From positions 992,001 to 1,056,000 of the forward strand of contig CP154437.1 in NCBI GenBank assembly GCA_039516895.1: 64,000 nucleotides of DNA, read 5' to 3'. Source of the DNA: Campylobacter coli. GTDB taxonomy: Bacteria; Campylobacterota; Campylobacteria; Campylobacterales; Campylobacteraceae. The notes under the pieces are model-generated. The model saw nothing but the letters and a program-made list of their open reading frames with translations, was not told the origin of the DNA and made no database searches. Shown here piece by piece: positions 43,996 through 53,227 of the stretch. The position numbers and the translations under genes were made by a program. Each line of letters begins with the position of its first letter. Within the stretch, counting starts at the first letter, position 1.

Positions 43996-45330
43996 TTAAA
44001 CCCTAGTTTGTCCTATAAGATTATTTAATCTATCCATTATAGATCCAACATAAGAATTTATACTTTCACTACTTGCTTTCCAACCATTAGCTTTTGCTTG
44101 ATTAAGCTCTCTTTCAAACCAAGCTCCACCACCATAACCTATGTGATTTTGCCATTTAATTCCTTTTTCCATTGCATAAATACCTGCATCAAGCCAACCA
44201 TCTTGTGCATAGCCTTTTAATAAACTTGCAAAATCAACCTTACCTGTCATAATGTCATTTAAAGCAATACTATCACCATTAAAACTTTCTTTAGCCATAG
44301 CCCTATTGTAAGCTTCTACTTTTGGATTAAGTGTAGTTTCTGAACTCTCAACAGGTTGTCCGCTACCATATGATTTTAAAAAACTCATAAATAAAGTTTC
44401 TTTAGAATAATTTCCATCTTCATTTTGTGGATAAACTGACATATCAGGATTAAATTGCCAATCTTCACCTTTAGAAATATTTTTGATTTCTTCCAAAGAT
44501 AAACCAAAACTATGTCCATTTATGCCATCTATTAAAGATCCTGATTGTATATATAAACTTTCAGCTTCTTTCATTTGTTCAGGGATTTGATAAATATTTG
44601 TAATAAAAGAATTTGAAAAATCTCTTAGGTGAGTGATATTCATTCTATTGCTTGAATCATTAAAATCCATCGATTTTATTCCATTTATAGCATACCCCTT
44701 AGGCATAGAATTTATATCTGCTTCACTAAAACTTGTTTTATCATTTGGAAAACTTTGTTCTAAAGCATTAGAAAAAAGATTGTAGTATTGTTTAATGGTT
44801 TCAGCCATATCGATATTAGTATAATACTCGCTTACGCCTAAGTATTCTTTTATACTTGAAGCAACAGGATCGTTTTCAGCAGCTTTTTTAATCTCGTCCA
44901 AAGTAGATTTATGTATCTTAAAATCTTCAGGAAGTCCCGCAGCTTTGTTAAAATCACTTCCCATATAGCCATCTTTATCTACACTATAACCATAAGCTGT
45001 ATCAGTGCTTAAATCTACTTGTTTGTATTTTAGAGTATAAATAGAGTTTTTAAATTCACTTGATATATCATAATTAGGAGAACTTGTTTTACTACTTATA
45101 CTAAAATTAGTGTTATTGCTAGTATTTGTTGTATTAGTAGAATTTAATACTTCACTTCTTGCTAAAGTTTGTGAATTTGCACTTTGAATTTCATTTAACT
45201 TACTAGCATTTTGTTTTAAAAAAGCATTAGCAAAACTTATTTTAGAATTTTCTTTACTTTCTTTATTAGCTTTTGCTTGTGAAAGTATAGAACCATAGTT
45301 TGAGTTATCATTGATGCTAAAGATACTCAT
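43996..45330 (-). CDS. Paralog E of the mosaic family, chimeric, first of the E-D operon
   Basis: 444 aa. The N-terminal block matches the others; the middle is type 2 like B and D (FPNDKTSFSEADINSMPKGY, LSLEEIKNIS), but the C-terminal ~95 residues are type 1 like A and C (WQNHIGYGGGAWFEREL). So E is a natural chimera made by recombination between the two kinds. A sigma-54 promoter lies 60-76 bp upstream. Confidence 0.85.
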   Translation of the reverse strand: MSIFSINDNSNYGSILSQAKANKESKENSKISFANAFLKQNASKLNEIQSANSQTLARSEVLNSTNTTNTSNNTNFSISSKTSSPNYDISSEFKNSIYTLKYKQVDLSTDTAYGYSVDKDGYMGSDFNKAAGLPEDFKIHKSTLDEIKKAAENDPVASSIKEYLGVSEYYTNIDMAETIKQYYNLFSNALEQSFPNDKTSFSEADINSMPKGYAINGIKSMDFNDSSNRMNITHLRDFSNSFITNIYQIPEQMKEAESLYIQSGSLIDGINGHSFGLSLEEIKNISKGEDWQFNPDMSVYPQNEDGNYSKETLFMSFLKSYGSGQPVESSETTLNPKVEAYNRAMAKESFNGDSIALNDIMTGKVDFASLLKGYAQDGWLDAGIYAMEKGIKWQNHIGYGGGAWFERELNQAKANGWKASSESINSYVGSIMDRLNNLIGQTRV

Positions 45331-45389
45331 ATTAATTCCTTGATTTAGATTTTTTTGCCTTCAATCTAAATATATTTTATAAATAATAC

Positions 45390-45406
45390 AAGCAAAATTT
45401 GTTCCA
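45390..45406 (-). promoter_or_regulatory. Sigma-54 promoter for E-D operon
   Basis: On the complement, TGGAACAAATTTTGCTT is the same as in front of paralog C, with GG and GC 10 nt apart. Homology to the paralog C upstream region stops just beyond the -24 element, and kdsB starts directly after. Confidence 0.8.
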
Positions 45407-45418
45407 CTTTGGAATAAA

Positions 45419-46138
45419 TTATTCTCCCAAATAAATTCGCAAAGCCCTTTCATAGTCTTCTTGGGTGTCAATCCCCATGCTATCAGTGTTAATTTGAAGC
45501 ATTTTTATCTTTTTGCCATTTTCAATAGCTCTTAATTGCTCTAGTTTTTCAGCTTTTTCAAGAGCAGAATTTTCCAAAGTGCAAAATTCACGCAAAGCTT
45601 TAACGCTATAAGCATAAATTCCTAAATGTCCTTTAAAACTTTCCTCATAGTCTGCCCTTTCGTAAGGAATTTTCGCTCTTGAAAAATATAAAGCAAAATT
45701 ATTTTTATCGCAAACCACTTTCACCAAATTCGGATCGCTTGCATCATCTTTACTGATATCCTTATAACAACTCGCCATAAAAGCTTCTTGTTTCAAACAA
45801 GAATTAGCAAATTCTTTAAATTTGGCTAAATTCTCGCATTCTATAAAGGGTTCATCTGCTTGTACATTGATGATGATTTCATCATCTTTTAGGTTAAGCT
45901 TTTTACAAGCTTCATTGATCCTATCTGTGCCACTTTCATGATTTTTACTTGTTAAAACCGCGTTAAAGCCATATCTTTTAGCGATTTCTAGCACTTTTTC
46001 ATCATCTACTGCTATACAAACCTCATCCACACTCGAAACTTGCTTAGCAGTAGCGATAAACATAGGTACACCGCCTATATCGCAAAGAATTTTCTCAGGA
46101 AAACGCGTTGAAGCTAATCTTGTCGGTATAATAATCAT
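45419..46138 (-). CDS. kdsB: CMP-KDO synthetase (3-deoxy-manno-octulosonate cytidylyltransferase)
   Basis: Activates KDO for lipooligosaccharide inner-core synthesis. Begins MIIIPTRLASTRFPEKIL, the nucleotide-binding signature of the family, followed by INVQADEPFIE and SRAKIPYER. 239 aa is typical. It overlaps thrC by 4 bp and ends 13 bp before the island promoter of paralog E, so it is the right border of the variable island. Confidence 0.94.
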   Translation of the reverse strand: MIIIPTRLASTRFPEKILCDIGGVPMFIATAKQVSSVDEVCIAVDDEKVLEIAKRYGFNAVLTSKNHESGTDRINEACKKLNLKDDEIIINVQADEPFIECENLAKFKEFANSCLKQEAFMASCYKDISKDDASDPNLVKVVCDKNNFALYFSRAKIPYERADYEESFKGHLGIYAYSVKALREFCTLENSALEKAEKLEQLRAIENGKKIKMLQINTDSMGIDTQEDYERALRIYLGE

Positions 46139-47547
46139 TTTTTAATCCATTCTAAAATTTCACCTTCGATATCCCCTATCTCATAGACTTTTTCATCAGC
46201 ATTTTTAAGATCAAAAAGCTCTAAAAGATCTTTTTTGATATCTACTTTAAATTCTTTAGCCAAAAGCTCAAAATCTGCCTTTTCATCCTTGCATTCTCTA
46301 CCAAAAAGTGCTTTTACCATACTTGGAGTAAATTTAGTCCATTCTGCTGTTGAAGTGATGATGCTTGGCTTTGAAGTATCAAGCATTTTAAAGCAAGTTG
46401 CAGTATGCGGATCGATTAAAATTTTACTCTCTTTAATAAAATTCATACATTCTTCATCGGTACAAAAATCAGCTTCAAAATCCTCTTGCAAACTTTGTAA
46501 CTCCTCTTTTTCTAATTTGAAATATTTCTCAGTTTTTAACAAATTCATCAATTCATTAGTCCTAAGATCTGAAAATTTAGAAAATAACAATCTTTCGATA
46601 TTTGAAGAAATAAGTATATCCATAGCCGGAGAAATCGTCTTTTTTAAACTTCTATCCCTAAGATCATATTCTCCTTTGGTAAAAAAATCAGTAAGAATAT
46701 TGTTAGCATTAGAAACAATTTTTATCTTAGAAATTTTAGCTCCCATCAATTTAGCATAATACGCCCCTAAAGCATTGCCAAAATTCCCACTTGGTACAAG
46801 AATTTCAATCTCTTCTTTAAACTCATGATAAAGTTTTAAGCTTGCATAGTAATGATAGATGATTTGAAATAAAATTCTACCAAAATTTACAGAATTAGCA
46901 GCGCAAAGTCCGTATCCTACTTTGCTCAATTCATCTTTAAAAGTTTCTTTTGCAAGCAAATTTTTTAAAGTGCGTTGTGCATCATCAAAATCTCCCCTGA
47001 TAGCAAAAACTTTTAAATTTCCCTTATCTAAAGCTCTCATTTGAAGCTCTTGTATAGCACTTGTTCCACCTTTTGGATACATGCAAAGCACTTTAATATT
47101 TTCTAAATTTTCAAAGCTTTTAAGCGTTGCAGGTCCTGTATCTCCACTCGTAGCACAAATGATTAAAATTTTTTCATTTTGAGAAAATTCATTTAAAAGC
47201 ACTCCAAAAGGTTGTAAAGCCATATCTTTAAAAGCTCTTGTAGGCCCATGCCAAAGCTCGTTAATATATGTTTTATCTTTTATCTTTTTTAAAGCGATAG
47301 GTGAGTTTTTATCATCAAATTTTTCATAACTTTTTAAAGCCTTATCAAACAAAGCCTCATGTCCAAATTCAAAACTCTCTATCAACTTTAAAGCAAATTC
47401 TTTATAAGATAAGTCTGCGTATTTTTCTCCATCAAATTGAGGCAAATTTAAAGGCGAATAAAGCCCACCTTGTGGAGCATTAGGATTAACTAATGCATTT
47501 TTAAAATCTACTTTATTGTTTATATTTCTACTTTCAACTAGCAACAT
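46135..47547 (-). CDS. thrC: Threonine synthase
   Basis: PLP enzyme forming threonine from O-phosphohomoserine. The Schiff-base lysine is in HGPTRAFKDMALQPFG, then CATSGDTGPATLKSFE and PSGNFGNALGAYYAKLMG. The 470-aa length matches the longer ThrC2 class. It overlaps kdsB by 4 bp and lpxK by 14 bp. Confidence 0.93.
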   Translation of the reverse strand: MLLVESRNINNKVDFKNALVNPNAPQGGLYSPLNLPQFDGEKYADLSYKEFALKLIESFEFGHEALFDKALKSYEKFDDKNSPIALKKIKDKTYINELWHGPTRAFKDMALQPFGVLLNEFSQNEKILIICATSGDTGPATLKSFENLENIKVLCMYPKGGTSAIQELQMRALDKGNLKVFAIRGDFDDAQRTLKNLLAKETFKDELSKVGYGLCAANSVNFGRILFQIIYHYYASLKLYHEFKEEIEILVPSGNFGNALGAYYAKLMGAKISKIKIVSNANNILTDFFTKGEYDLRDRSLKKTISPAMDILISSNIERLLFSKFSDLRTNELMNLLKTEKYFKLEKEELQSLQEDFEADFCTDEECMNFIKESKILIDPHTATCFKMLDTSKPSIITSTAEWTKFTPSMVKALFGRECKDEKADFELLAKEFKVDIKKDLLELFDLKNADEKVYEIGDIEGEILEWIKK

Positions 47548-48466
47548 TAAAACTCCTTATATATTGATATAATTTTTCTTTGAAATTTTCTTTTAATTCT
47601 ATATTTAATTCTATAATCTGACACTTAAATCCAAAATCCTTCACCTTAACATAATCCTTAAAAGTTAGCATTAAAGTATCACAATGATGCTTATCCAACA
47701 AAGCTTGCAATTCTTCTTTTTTAAATTCATAATGATCTTTAAAAAAATAACAAGCCCTAGCCTTTATAAAATGCTCATAAAGCCTAAAAGGCTTTGCAAT
47801 AGCTGTAATCAAAACCGCCTTAGGATTTTCTTTTACATAAGAATAGCGTATAAAATCCCTACCCTCACAAGCTATAAAATCAGCTTTTTTTTCGTAAAAT
47901 TTAGGCAAACGATAAGCACCGCTTGGTAAGGTAAAATTAAAATAAGGCTTGATCTTGCTTTCAAGTAAAATATCAAATTTTTGGATATGAAATTTAGAAA
48001 AAGCATCATCTAAAAGCACTATTTTAGCCCCTAGCTCAAAAGCTTTTTGAATTCCTACTACCCTATCTTCACTTACGATCACGCCCTTGACACATTCTTC
48101 AAATGCGTACTCCATCGCTTCATCGCCACTTTGCGAAACTTGAGCTAAAATTGTATTTTCATTTTTAACTACAACTAAACCCTTACTTTTACGCTTATAA
48201 CCTCTAAGCACTATAAAAACGCCTTCAAATTCCCTTGCTATAGCCTTACAAATAGGTGTTTTTCCATTTCCTCCAAAGCTTAAATTTCCTACGCTTATAA
48301 TGGGTTTTTTAAAATCAATCTTTTGACGAAAACAAGTATTTAAAATCGCACACAAACCATAAAGCAAACTCAAAGGCAAAAGAATAAAAGCTAAACATTT
48401 TTGAAAAAAGCTGGGTTTAAAAAAATAATTATCAAGCCAAAGTTGATACTTTTTTTCTTCATTCAT
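47534..48466 (-). CDS. lpxK: Tetraacyldisaccharide 4'-kinase
   Basis: Phosphorylates the lipid A precursor at the 4' position at the inner membrane. An N-terminal membrane helix (about 20-45) is followed by the P-loop SVGNLSFGGNGKTP and LLDDAFSKFHI. 310 aa. It overlaps thrC and meets nadE at one base. Confidence 0.92.
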   Translation of the reverse strand: MNEEKKYQLWLDNYFFKPSFFQKCLAFILLPLSLLYGLCAILNTCFRQKIDFKKPIISVGNLSFGGNGKTPICKAIAREFEGVFIVLRGYKRKSKGLVVVKNENTILAQVSQSGDEAMEYAFEECVKGVIVSEDRVVGIQKAFELGAKIVLLDDAFSKFHIQKFDILLESKIKPYFNFTLPSGAYRLPKFYEKKADFIACEGRDFIRYSYVKENPKAVLITAIAKPFRLYEHFIKARACYFFKDHYEFKKEELQALLDKHHCDTLMLTFKDYVKVKDFGFKCQIIELNIELKENFKEKLYQYIRSFNVAS

Positions 48467-49212
48467 TATTTATTCAAACTCGCAATTTCAGGCATATTTC
48501 TTTTAAAAGCATTGTTTTTTATTCTTGATTGAAGCATGTCTAATAATTTTTTATCTAAATTTTCTAATACTTTCACATCTTGATTTTCAAGTGCTTTTAA
48601 TCCTTTATCTATAAGCTCATAGGAAAAACCCAAGTCTTTCTCATCACTTTGTCCTATCCAAAGATCTGCACTTGGAGCTTTTTGAATGAATTTTTCATTT
48701 AAATTTAAATATCTTGCTAATTCATAAATTTCACTTTTATAAAGCTCTCCTATGGGATTAAAAGCGTAAGCTAAATCTCCATAAATTGTCCCATAGCCCA
48801 AAAGCAATTCGCTTTTGTTTGAAGTACCAACCACTAAAGCTTTTTTTAAAGCAGAATAATCATAAAGCAAGCTCATTCTAATGCGTGCGGCAAAATTTCC
48901 CCTGCTTAACTCATCTGTATTTTCACTTTGTTTTAAAAAAGCTTCTAAAATGTCTTGAATTTCTATGATTTTGTATTTTAAATTTAATTCCTGACAAAGA
49001 TCTAAAGCATCGTTTAAATTTTCTTGATTAGAAAATTTTGTGGGCATTAAAAGCGCAAAAACATTTTCGCCTAAAGCCTTCTTGCAAAGCGTCGCCACCA
49101 AAGCAGAATCAATTCCCCCACTAAGTCCTAAAACAACACCACTTAAACCCGAGTCTTGAACCTTGCGCTGAATAAATTCACATAAAGCTTGAGAAATTTT
49201 TTCATAATCCAT
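48466..49212 (-). CDS. nadE: NH3-dependent NAD+ synthetase
   Basis: Final step of NAD synthesis from deamido-NAD. ATP-pyrophosphatase motif VLGLSGGIDSALVATL near residues 26-41, then GTSNKSELLLGYGT. I place the start at ATG 49212 (MDYEKISQ), 248 aa, because AAAGG lies 8 bp upstream; the longer frame starts at a TTG inside that ribosome site. First gene of the nadE-lpxK-thrC-kdsB operon. Confidence 0.93.
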   Translation of the reverse strand: MDYEKISQALCEFIQRKVQDSGLSGVVLGLSGGIDSALVATLCKKALGENVFALLMPTKFSNQENLNDALDLCQELNLKYKIIEIQDILEAFLKQSENTDELSRGNFAARIRMSLLYDYSALKKALVVGTSNKSELLLGYGTIYGDLAYAFNPIGELYKSEIYELARYLNLNEKFIQKAPSADLWIGQSDEKDLGFSYELIDKGLKALENQDVKVLENLDKKLLDMLQSRIKNNAFKRNMPEIASLNK

Positions 49213-49236
49213 AAACTTACCTTTAAACAATCAATG

Positions 49237-49248
49237 TATAATTATAAT
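49237..49248. promoter_or_regulatory. Overlapping divergent -10 boxes
   Basis: TATAATTATAAT contains two plus-strand -10 hexamers, and the complement also reads TATAAT at 49241-49246. It sits in the gap between nadE and the metallo-hydrolase gene, so it may serve both. Confidence 0.45.
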
Positions 49249-49285
49249 TCATTTTAAGTTCAAATTTCAATAAAAAAGGCTAAAA

Positions 49286-49882
49286 ATGCAAATTCTAAAA
49301 CAAGCTTGCGGACCTTATGAGACAAATTGCTATATTTTAAATACCTCTAAAGGGGATTTTATAATAGATCCTGGCCTTAATGCTCTAAGCTTTATAAAAC
49401 AATACGCTAAAAAACCTCTAGCGATTTTAAATACTCACGGGCATTATGATCATGTATGGGATAATGCTAGAGTAAAAAAAGAATTTGACATTCCAATTTA
49501 TATCCATAAAAATGATGAATTTATGCTACAAGATCCTTTTGGAAAAGGTTTTGAGCCAAGCAATGCAGATATTTTAATCGAAAATGAAGATGAGCTTGAA
49601 ATTTCTAACACTCGGTTTAAATTTCATTTTCTCCCTGGACATACACCAGGCTGTACCATGATAGAACTTGTGGGTGAAAATTTGATGTTTAGTGGAGATT
49701 TTTTATTTTATAGAAGTATAGGAAGATGGGATTTTCCTTATTCAGATGCCAATTTAATGAAACAAAGCTTGGAAAAAGTGATGGCTTATAAAGAAGACTT
49801 TAGACTTTTACCTGGGCATGGGCAAGAAACAAGCCTTAGAGCTGAACAAGTGCATTTGCCTTCTTGGCTTAGATATTTTTAA
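49286..49882 (+). CDS. Metallo-beta-lactamase-fold hydrolase (glyoxalase II-like)
   Basis: 198 aa. Metal-binding motif THGHYDHVWD (H-x-H-x-D-H), later LPGHTPG, MFSGDFLF and LPGHG, which is the complete set of a binuclear zinc/iron site of the glyoxalase II subfamily. Substrate probably a thioester or a similar small molecule, not established. Followed by a small membrane protein gene. Confidence 0.88.
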   Translation: MQILKQACGPYETNCYILNTSKGDFIIDPGLNALSFIKQYAKKPLAILNTHGHYDHVWDNARVKKEFDIPIYIHKNDEFMLQDPFGKGFEPSNADILIENEDELEISNTRFKFHFLPGHTPGCTMIELVGENLMFSGDFLFYRSIGRWDFPYSDANLMKQSLEKVMAYKEDFRLLPGHGQETSLRAEQVHLPSWLRYF

Positions 49883-49893
49883 AGGTGGCTTTT

Positions 49894-50199
49894 GTGAATT
49901 TGGATTTTGTGTTACTTTGCTTTTTTGTTTTTTTAGATGCTTTTGCACTTTTAGGTTTATTTTTAGGAAATAAGAAAAAAAATCAATTTAATGATAAAAA
50001 ATTTTATAAAATTTGTCCCTGTAAACAAATGGCGGAAAATGGCTCTTTAAGTACAATTTGTATTTATTCAGCTGTGGGCGGATTTTTTTATAGTGTATTG
50101 TCTATAGGTTATATTGGGTTTGGCGATTTATTTTTAAATTTGATTTTCTTATTTACGCTTTTGACTGCTTATGTGGGCTGGAAACTAAAACTTGATTAA
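49894..50199 (+). CDS. Small membrane protein with a CxC motif
   Basis: About 101 aa. Three hydrophobic segments (about 3-24, 50-70, 75-95) and a cytoplasmic or periplasmic loop with KICPCKQM. I favour GTG at 49894 because AAAGGTGG lies 5-6 bp upstream; GTG at 49885 would begin within that site. Not recognised. Corresponds by position to Cj0808c. The 108 bp that follow hold only imperfect AT hairpins, possibly terminators. Confidence 0.7.
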   Translation: MNLDFVLLCFFVFLDAFALLGLFLGNKKKNQFNDKKFYKICPCKQMAENGSLSTICIYSAVGGFFYSVLSIGYIGFGDLFLNLIFLFTLLTAYVGWKLKLD

Positions 50200-50307
50200 A
50201 CTCTGTTTTTATGATTGTTTTAAAAAATTTATTTTTATAAGTGCAAGTTTTTTAAGCAAGCACTCAAAAAATAAATAATATTTTTTAAGTAAAATTAAAA
50301 TTTTATT

Positions 50308-51087
50308 TTACTTAAAAGTCGTTCCACCATCTACGATGAAAGTGTGTCCTGTTACCCAACTTGCTTTATTTGAGCAAAGAAAAAGACAAGCACCGGCTAA
50401 ATCCTCAGGCTGTCCCATGCGGTTTAAAGGACTTAAATTTATAGTTGCTTGTTTAACCTCTTCATAATTTGTAAAAGCTCTTAAAGCATCTGTTTCAATC
50501 GGTCCACCGCTGACTACATTTACACGGATATTTTTTTCTCCAAGTTCTGTTGCTGCATATCTTGCCATTGCTTCAACCGCAGCTTTTGCTGTGCCATGTC
50601 CTGAGTAATTTTCTATATAAACTAAATTTCCAGTAGATGAAATTGAAATAATACTTCCACCCCCTACTTTCTCCATTCTCTTAGCTGCTTCTTGGGCTCC
50701 CACAACAAAAGCATTTACAGTAGCAGTAAAGATATTGTTAATTCCTTTTGGTTTTAACTTCATAAATTTAGTATAACCACCCACAACTGCACGACCTGAA
50801 ATAATAGCATTTGAAATAAAATAATCCACCCTATCAAAATCCATGTCAATTTTTTCAAAAAGCTCTTTGTAAGTTTCAGGTTCTAAAATATTGAATTCAT
50901 AAGCTCTTGCTTTGATCTTATAATTCTTCTCCAAATCCTCAACCATTTCATTAGCGATTTGCGCATTTGAATTATAAGTAAAAGCTACATTTGCTCCTAC
51001 TTTTGCAAATTCATATACAATAGCCTTACCAATCCCGCGTGTTCCGCCACTAATAACTAAGGTTTTTCCTTTAAATTCTGTTTCCAT
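50308..51087 (-). CDS. FabL-like enoyl-ACP reductase / short-chain dehydrogenase
   Basis: 259 aa. Cofactor motif SGGTRGIGKAI (residues 13-23), ISISSTGN, and Y-x5/6-K in YSGHGTAKAA. The C-terminal part, VSGGPIETDALRAFTN and TFIVDGG, is strikingly like B. subtilis FabL and unlike FabI. It could reduce enoyl-ACP in fatty-acid synthesis or act on another acyl substrate. It follows dapA with a 1-bp overlap at the end of the murJ-to-dapA run. Confidence 0.8.
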   Translation of the reverse strand: METEFKGKTLVISGGTRGIGKAIVYEFAKVGANVAFTYNSNAQIANEMVEDLEKNYKIKARAYEFNILEPETYKELFEKIDMDFDRVDYFISNAIISGRAVVGGYTKFMKLKPKGINNIFTATVNAFVVGAQEAAKRMEKVGGGSIISISSTGNLVYIENYSGHGTAKAAVEAMARYAATELGEKNIRVNVVSGGPIETDALRAFTNYEEVKQATINLSPLNRMGQPEDLAGACLFLCSNKASWVTGHTFIVDGGTTFK

Positions 51088-51983
51088 TAAAATCCTTTAA
51101 TTTTATATTTTTTCATCACTTCCTCTATTTTAGCAAAGTTTTCTTTACTTGGAGGGCAAAGAGGAAGTCTAAATTCCAAACTTTCAATAAGTCCTGCTAT
51201 ATACATAGCAGTTTTTATAGGGATGGGATTGCTCTCGCAAAATAAAATTTTATTGATATTATAAAGCTCGTCATTAATCTTTTTAGCTTCTTTATAATTT
51301 TCTTCTAAAGCCAAATGGGTAAGCTTGCTAATCATATCAGGCAATAAATTTGAAGTAACCGAAATCACCCCTTTGCCCCCATTAGAAAGTATAGGATAAT
51401 TGATCGCATCTTCACCTGAAATCAATATCATCCTTGGTTCATGTGCAAGCAAGTCAACGCATTTGTCTATATTTCCACTCGCTTCTTTAACTCCATAAAT
51501 ATTTTCACAATCTCTAAATAATTTAATAATAGTCTCGGTGCTAATTTCACAGCCTGTTCTTCCAGGGACATTGTATAAAAGCACAGGAATATCCACACTA
51601 TTTGCAATCGCTTTATAATGCTCATAAAGTCCTTGCTGTGTTGGTTTGTTATAATAAGGAGCTACGCTTAAAATTCCATCTGCTCCATGCTCTTTGGCAA
51701 ATTGAGCCAAATCCACAGCCTCATGAGTAGCATTGCTTCCAGCACCCGCTAGAACCTTAACCTTAGTTCCTTTACAAATATCTACTGCAATTTCAATACA
51801 AGTTCTATGTTCTTCATGGGTTAAAGTTGCACTTTCTCCTGTCGTCCCAACAGGAACTACCGCATCAATGCCATTATCAATTTGTCTTTGTATCAATCTT
51901 GCATAACTTTGCTCATCTAACTTGCCATTTTTAAAAGGTGTAATCAAAGCTGTCATTGCTCCGATAATGATATTTTTATCCAT
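51087..51983 (-). CDS. dapA: 4-hydroxy-tetrahydrodipicolinate synthase
   Basis: First committed step to meso-diaminopimelate and lysine, condensing pyruvate with aspartate semialdehyde. Schiff-base lysine in YGVKEASGN, with [18 protein letters not shown] and APYYNKP. 298 aa is normal. It lies 2 bp after the M16 protease gene. Confidence 0.95.
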   Translation of the reverse strand: MDKNIIIGAMTALITPFKNGKLDEQSYARLIQRQIDNGIDAVVPVGTTGESATLTHEEHRTCIEIAVDICKGTKVKVLAGAGSNATHEAVDLAQFAKEHGADGILSVAPYYNKPTQQGLYEHYKAIANSVDIPVLLYNVPGRTGCEISTETIIKLFRDCENIYGVKEASGNIDKCVDLLAHEPRMILISGEDAINYPILSNGGKGVISVTSNLLPDMISKLTHLALEENYKEAKKINDELYNINKILFCESNPIPIKTAMYIAGLIESLEFRLPLCPPSKENFAKIEEVMKKYKIKGF

Positions 51984-51985
51984 TC

Positions 51986-53227
51986 TTAATCCTTTCTTAA
52001 AATCAATGTAGTCGAATTTGATCTATCAAAATATTTTTTAGCACTTTTAACCAAGTCTTGCTCGCACAAATGGGCTATATTGTTTTCATATTCTAAGAGA
52101 GGTTTTAAATCCCCTCTAGCCAAATAAGAACCATAAGTATTGGAAACCGCACTTGCTGTATCAAGCGAGAAGATAAAATCGCTCTTGACATTATTTTTTA
52201 CTTTTTGCAAATCCTTGCTTGAAAAATCACCCTTTTTAAGCCTGTCTATAATCTTCCAAAGCTCTTGCTCTACTTTTTCTGCTTTTACACCTACATTGCA
52301 ATTACAAATAAAAATAAACAAATTCTCATCTATACAATCATTTGCAAAAGAATAAAATTCATTAACCAAATTTAACTCATCAACCAAAACCTCATTCATC
52401 ATAGAACTTTTTCCATTTCCTAAAAGCTCTGCTAAAGCATTTAAAGCAGGTATATCCTTATGTTTAAAATTAGGAATTTTAAAACCTATGGCAAGAAGTT
52501 CGGTGTGAGTTGGTTTTTTAATCTCTATCCTTTTAGCTCCATCTTGTTTAGGCTCTTTAGTATGAATTTTTGGAATAGGTTTGGTATTTTTGATTTTTTC
52601 AAAATGTTTTTTAGCTCCACTAAAAACCTCTTCGCTATCAATATCCCCACTTACTATCAAAATAGCATTTTTAGGCTGATAATAAATGCTATGAAATTCT
52701 TTAATATCTTCTATGCTCCAATTTTCTATATCCTTAAAAAAGCCTATAGGAGTCCAATGATAAGGATGATACATAAAAGCGTGATTAAAAAGTCTAAAGT
52801 ACAAATATCCTAAAGGATTATTATCCGTTCTCCATCTACGCTCTTCTAAAACCACGCTTCTTTCGGGCTGAAATTCTTCATCTTTAAGGCTTAAATTTTC
52901 CATAAGCTCTGCAAAAAGTTCTAAAGTTTTGTCTAAATTTTTCTTAGAACATTTAATATAATAATGAGTATAATCAAAGCCTGTGCTAGCGTTATCAACC
53001 CCGCCAAAACCCTTAACTATCTCATCAAATTCTCCTGCTTTTAAATTTTTAGTGCTTTTAAAATTCAAATGTTCAAGCATATGAGCTATACCGCTTTTTC
53101 CCATGATCTCATTTCTTGAACCCACTTTGTAAAAAATATCCACACTGATAACATCACTGTTTTTATTTACAGGAAAAGTATAAACATCTAATTTATTTTT
53201 TAATGTAATTTTACTATAGTCTATCAT
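51986..53227 (-). CDS. M16 family zinc protease
   Basis: 413 aa, processing-peptidase-like. The inverted zinc motif HMLEH lies in [14 protein letters not shown] (around residues 46-59), with a downstream glutamate in EERRWR. One complete pair of M16 domains, without a signal peptide, so possibly cytoplasmic or exported another way. Substrate unknown. Start overlaps pyrD by 4 bp. Confidence 0.87.
   Translation of the reverse strand: MIDYSKITLKNKLDVYTFPVNKNSDVISVDIFYKVGSRNEIMGKSGIAHMLEHLNFKSTKNLKAGEFDEIVKGFGGVDNASTGFDYTHYYIKCSKKNLDKTLELFAELMENLSLKDEEFQPERSVVLEERRWRTDNNPLGYLYFRLFNHAFMYHPYHWTPIGFFKDIENWSIEDIKEFHSIYYQPKNAILIVSGDIDSEEVFSGAKKHFEKIKNTKPIPKIHTKEPKQDGAKRIEIKKPTHTELLAIGFKIPNFKHKDIPALNALAELLGNGKSSMMNEVLVDELNLVNEFYSFANDCIDENLFIFICNCNVGVKAEKVEQELWKIIDRLKKGDFSSKDLQKVKNNVKSDFIFSLDTASAVSNTYGSYLARGDLKPLLEYENNIAHLCEQDLVKSAKKYFDRSNSTTLILRKD

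Noticed and set aside
33184-45330. Paralog family considered as a phage tail or integron cassette array
   Set aside because: No integrase, attC sites or phage structural genes; each operon has its own sigma-54 promoter.
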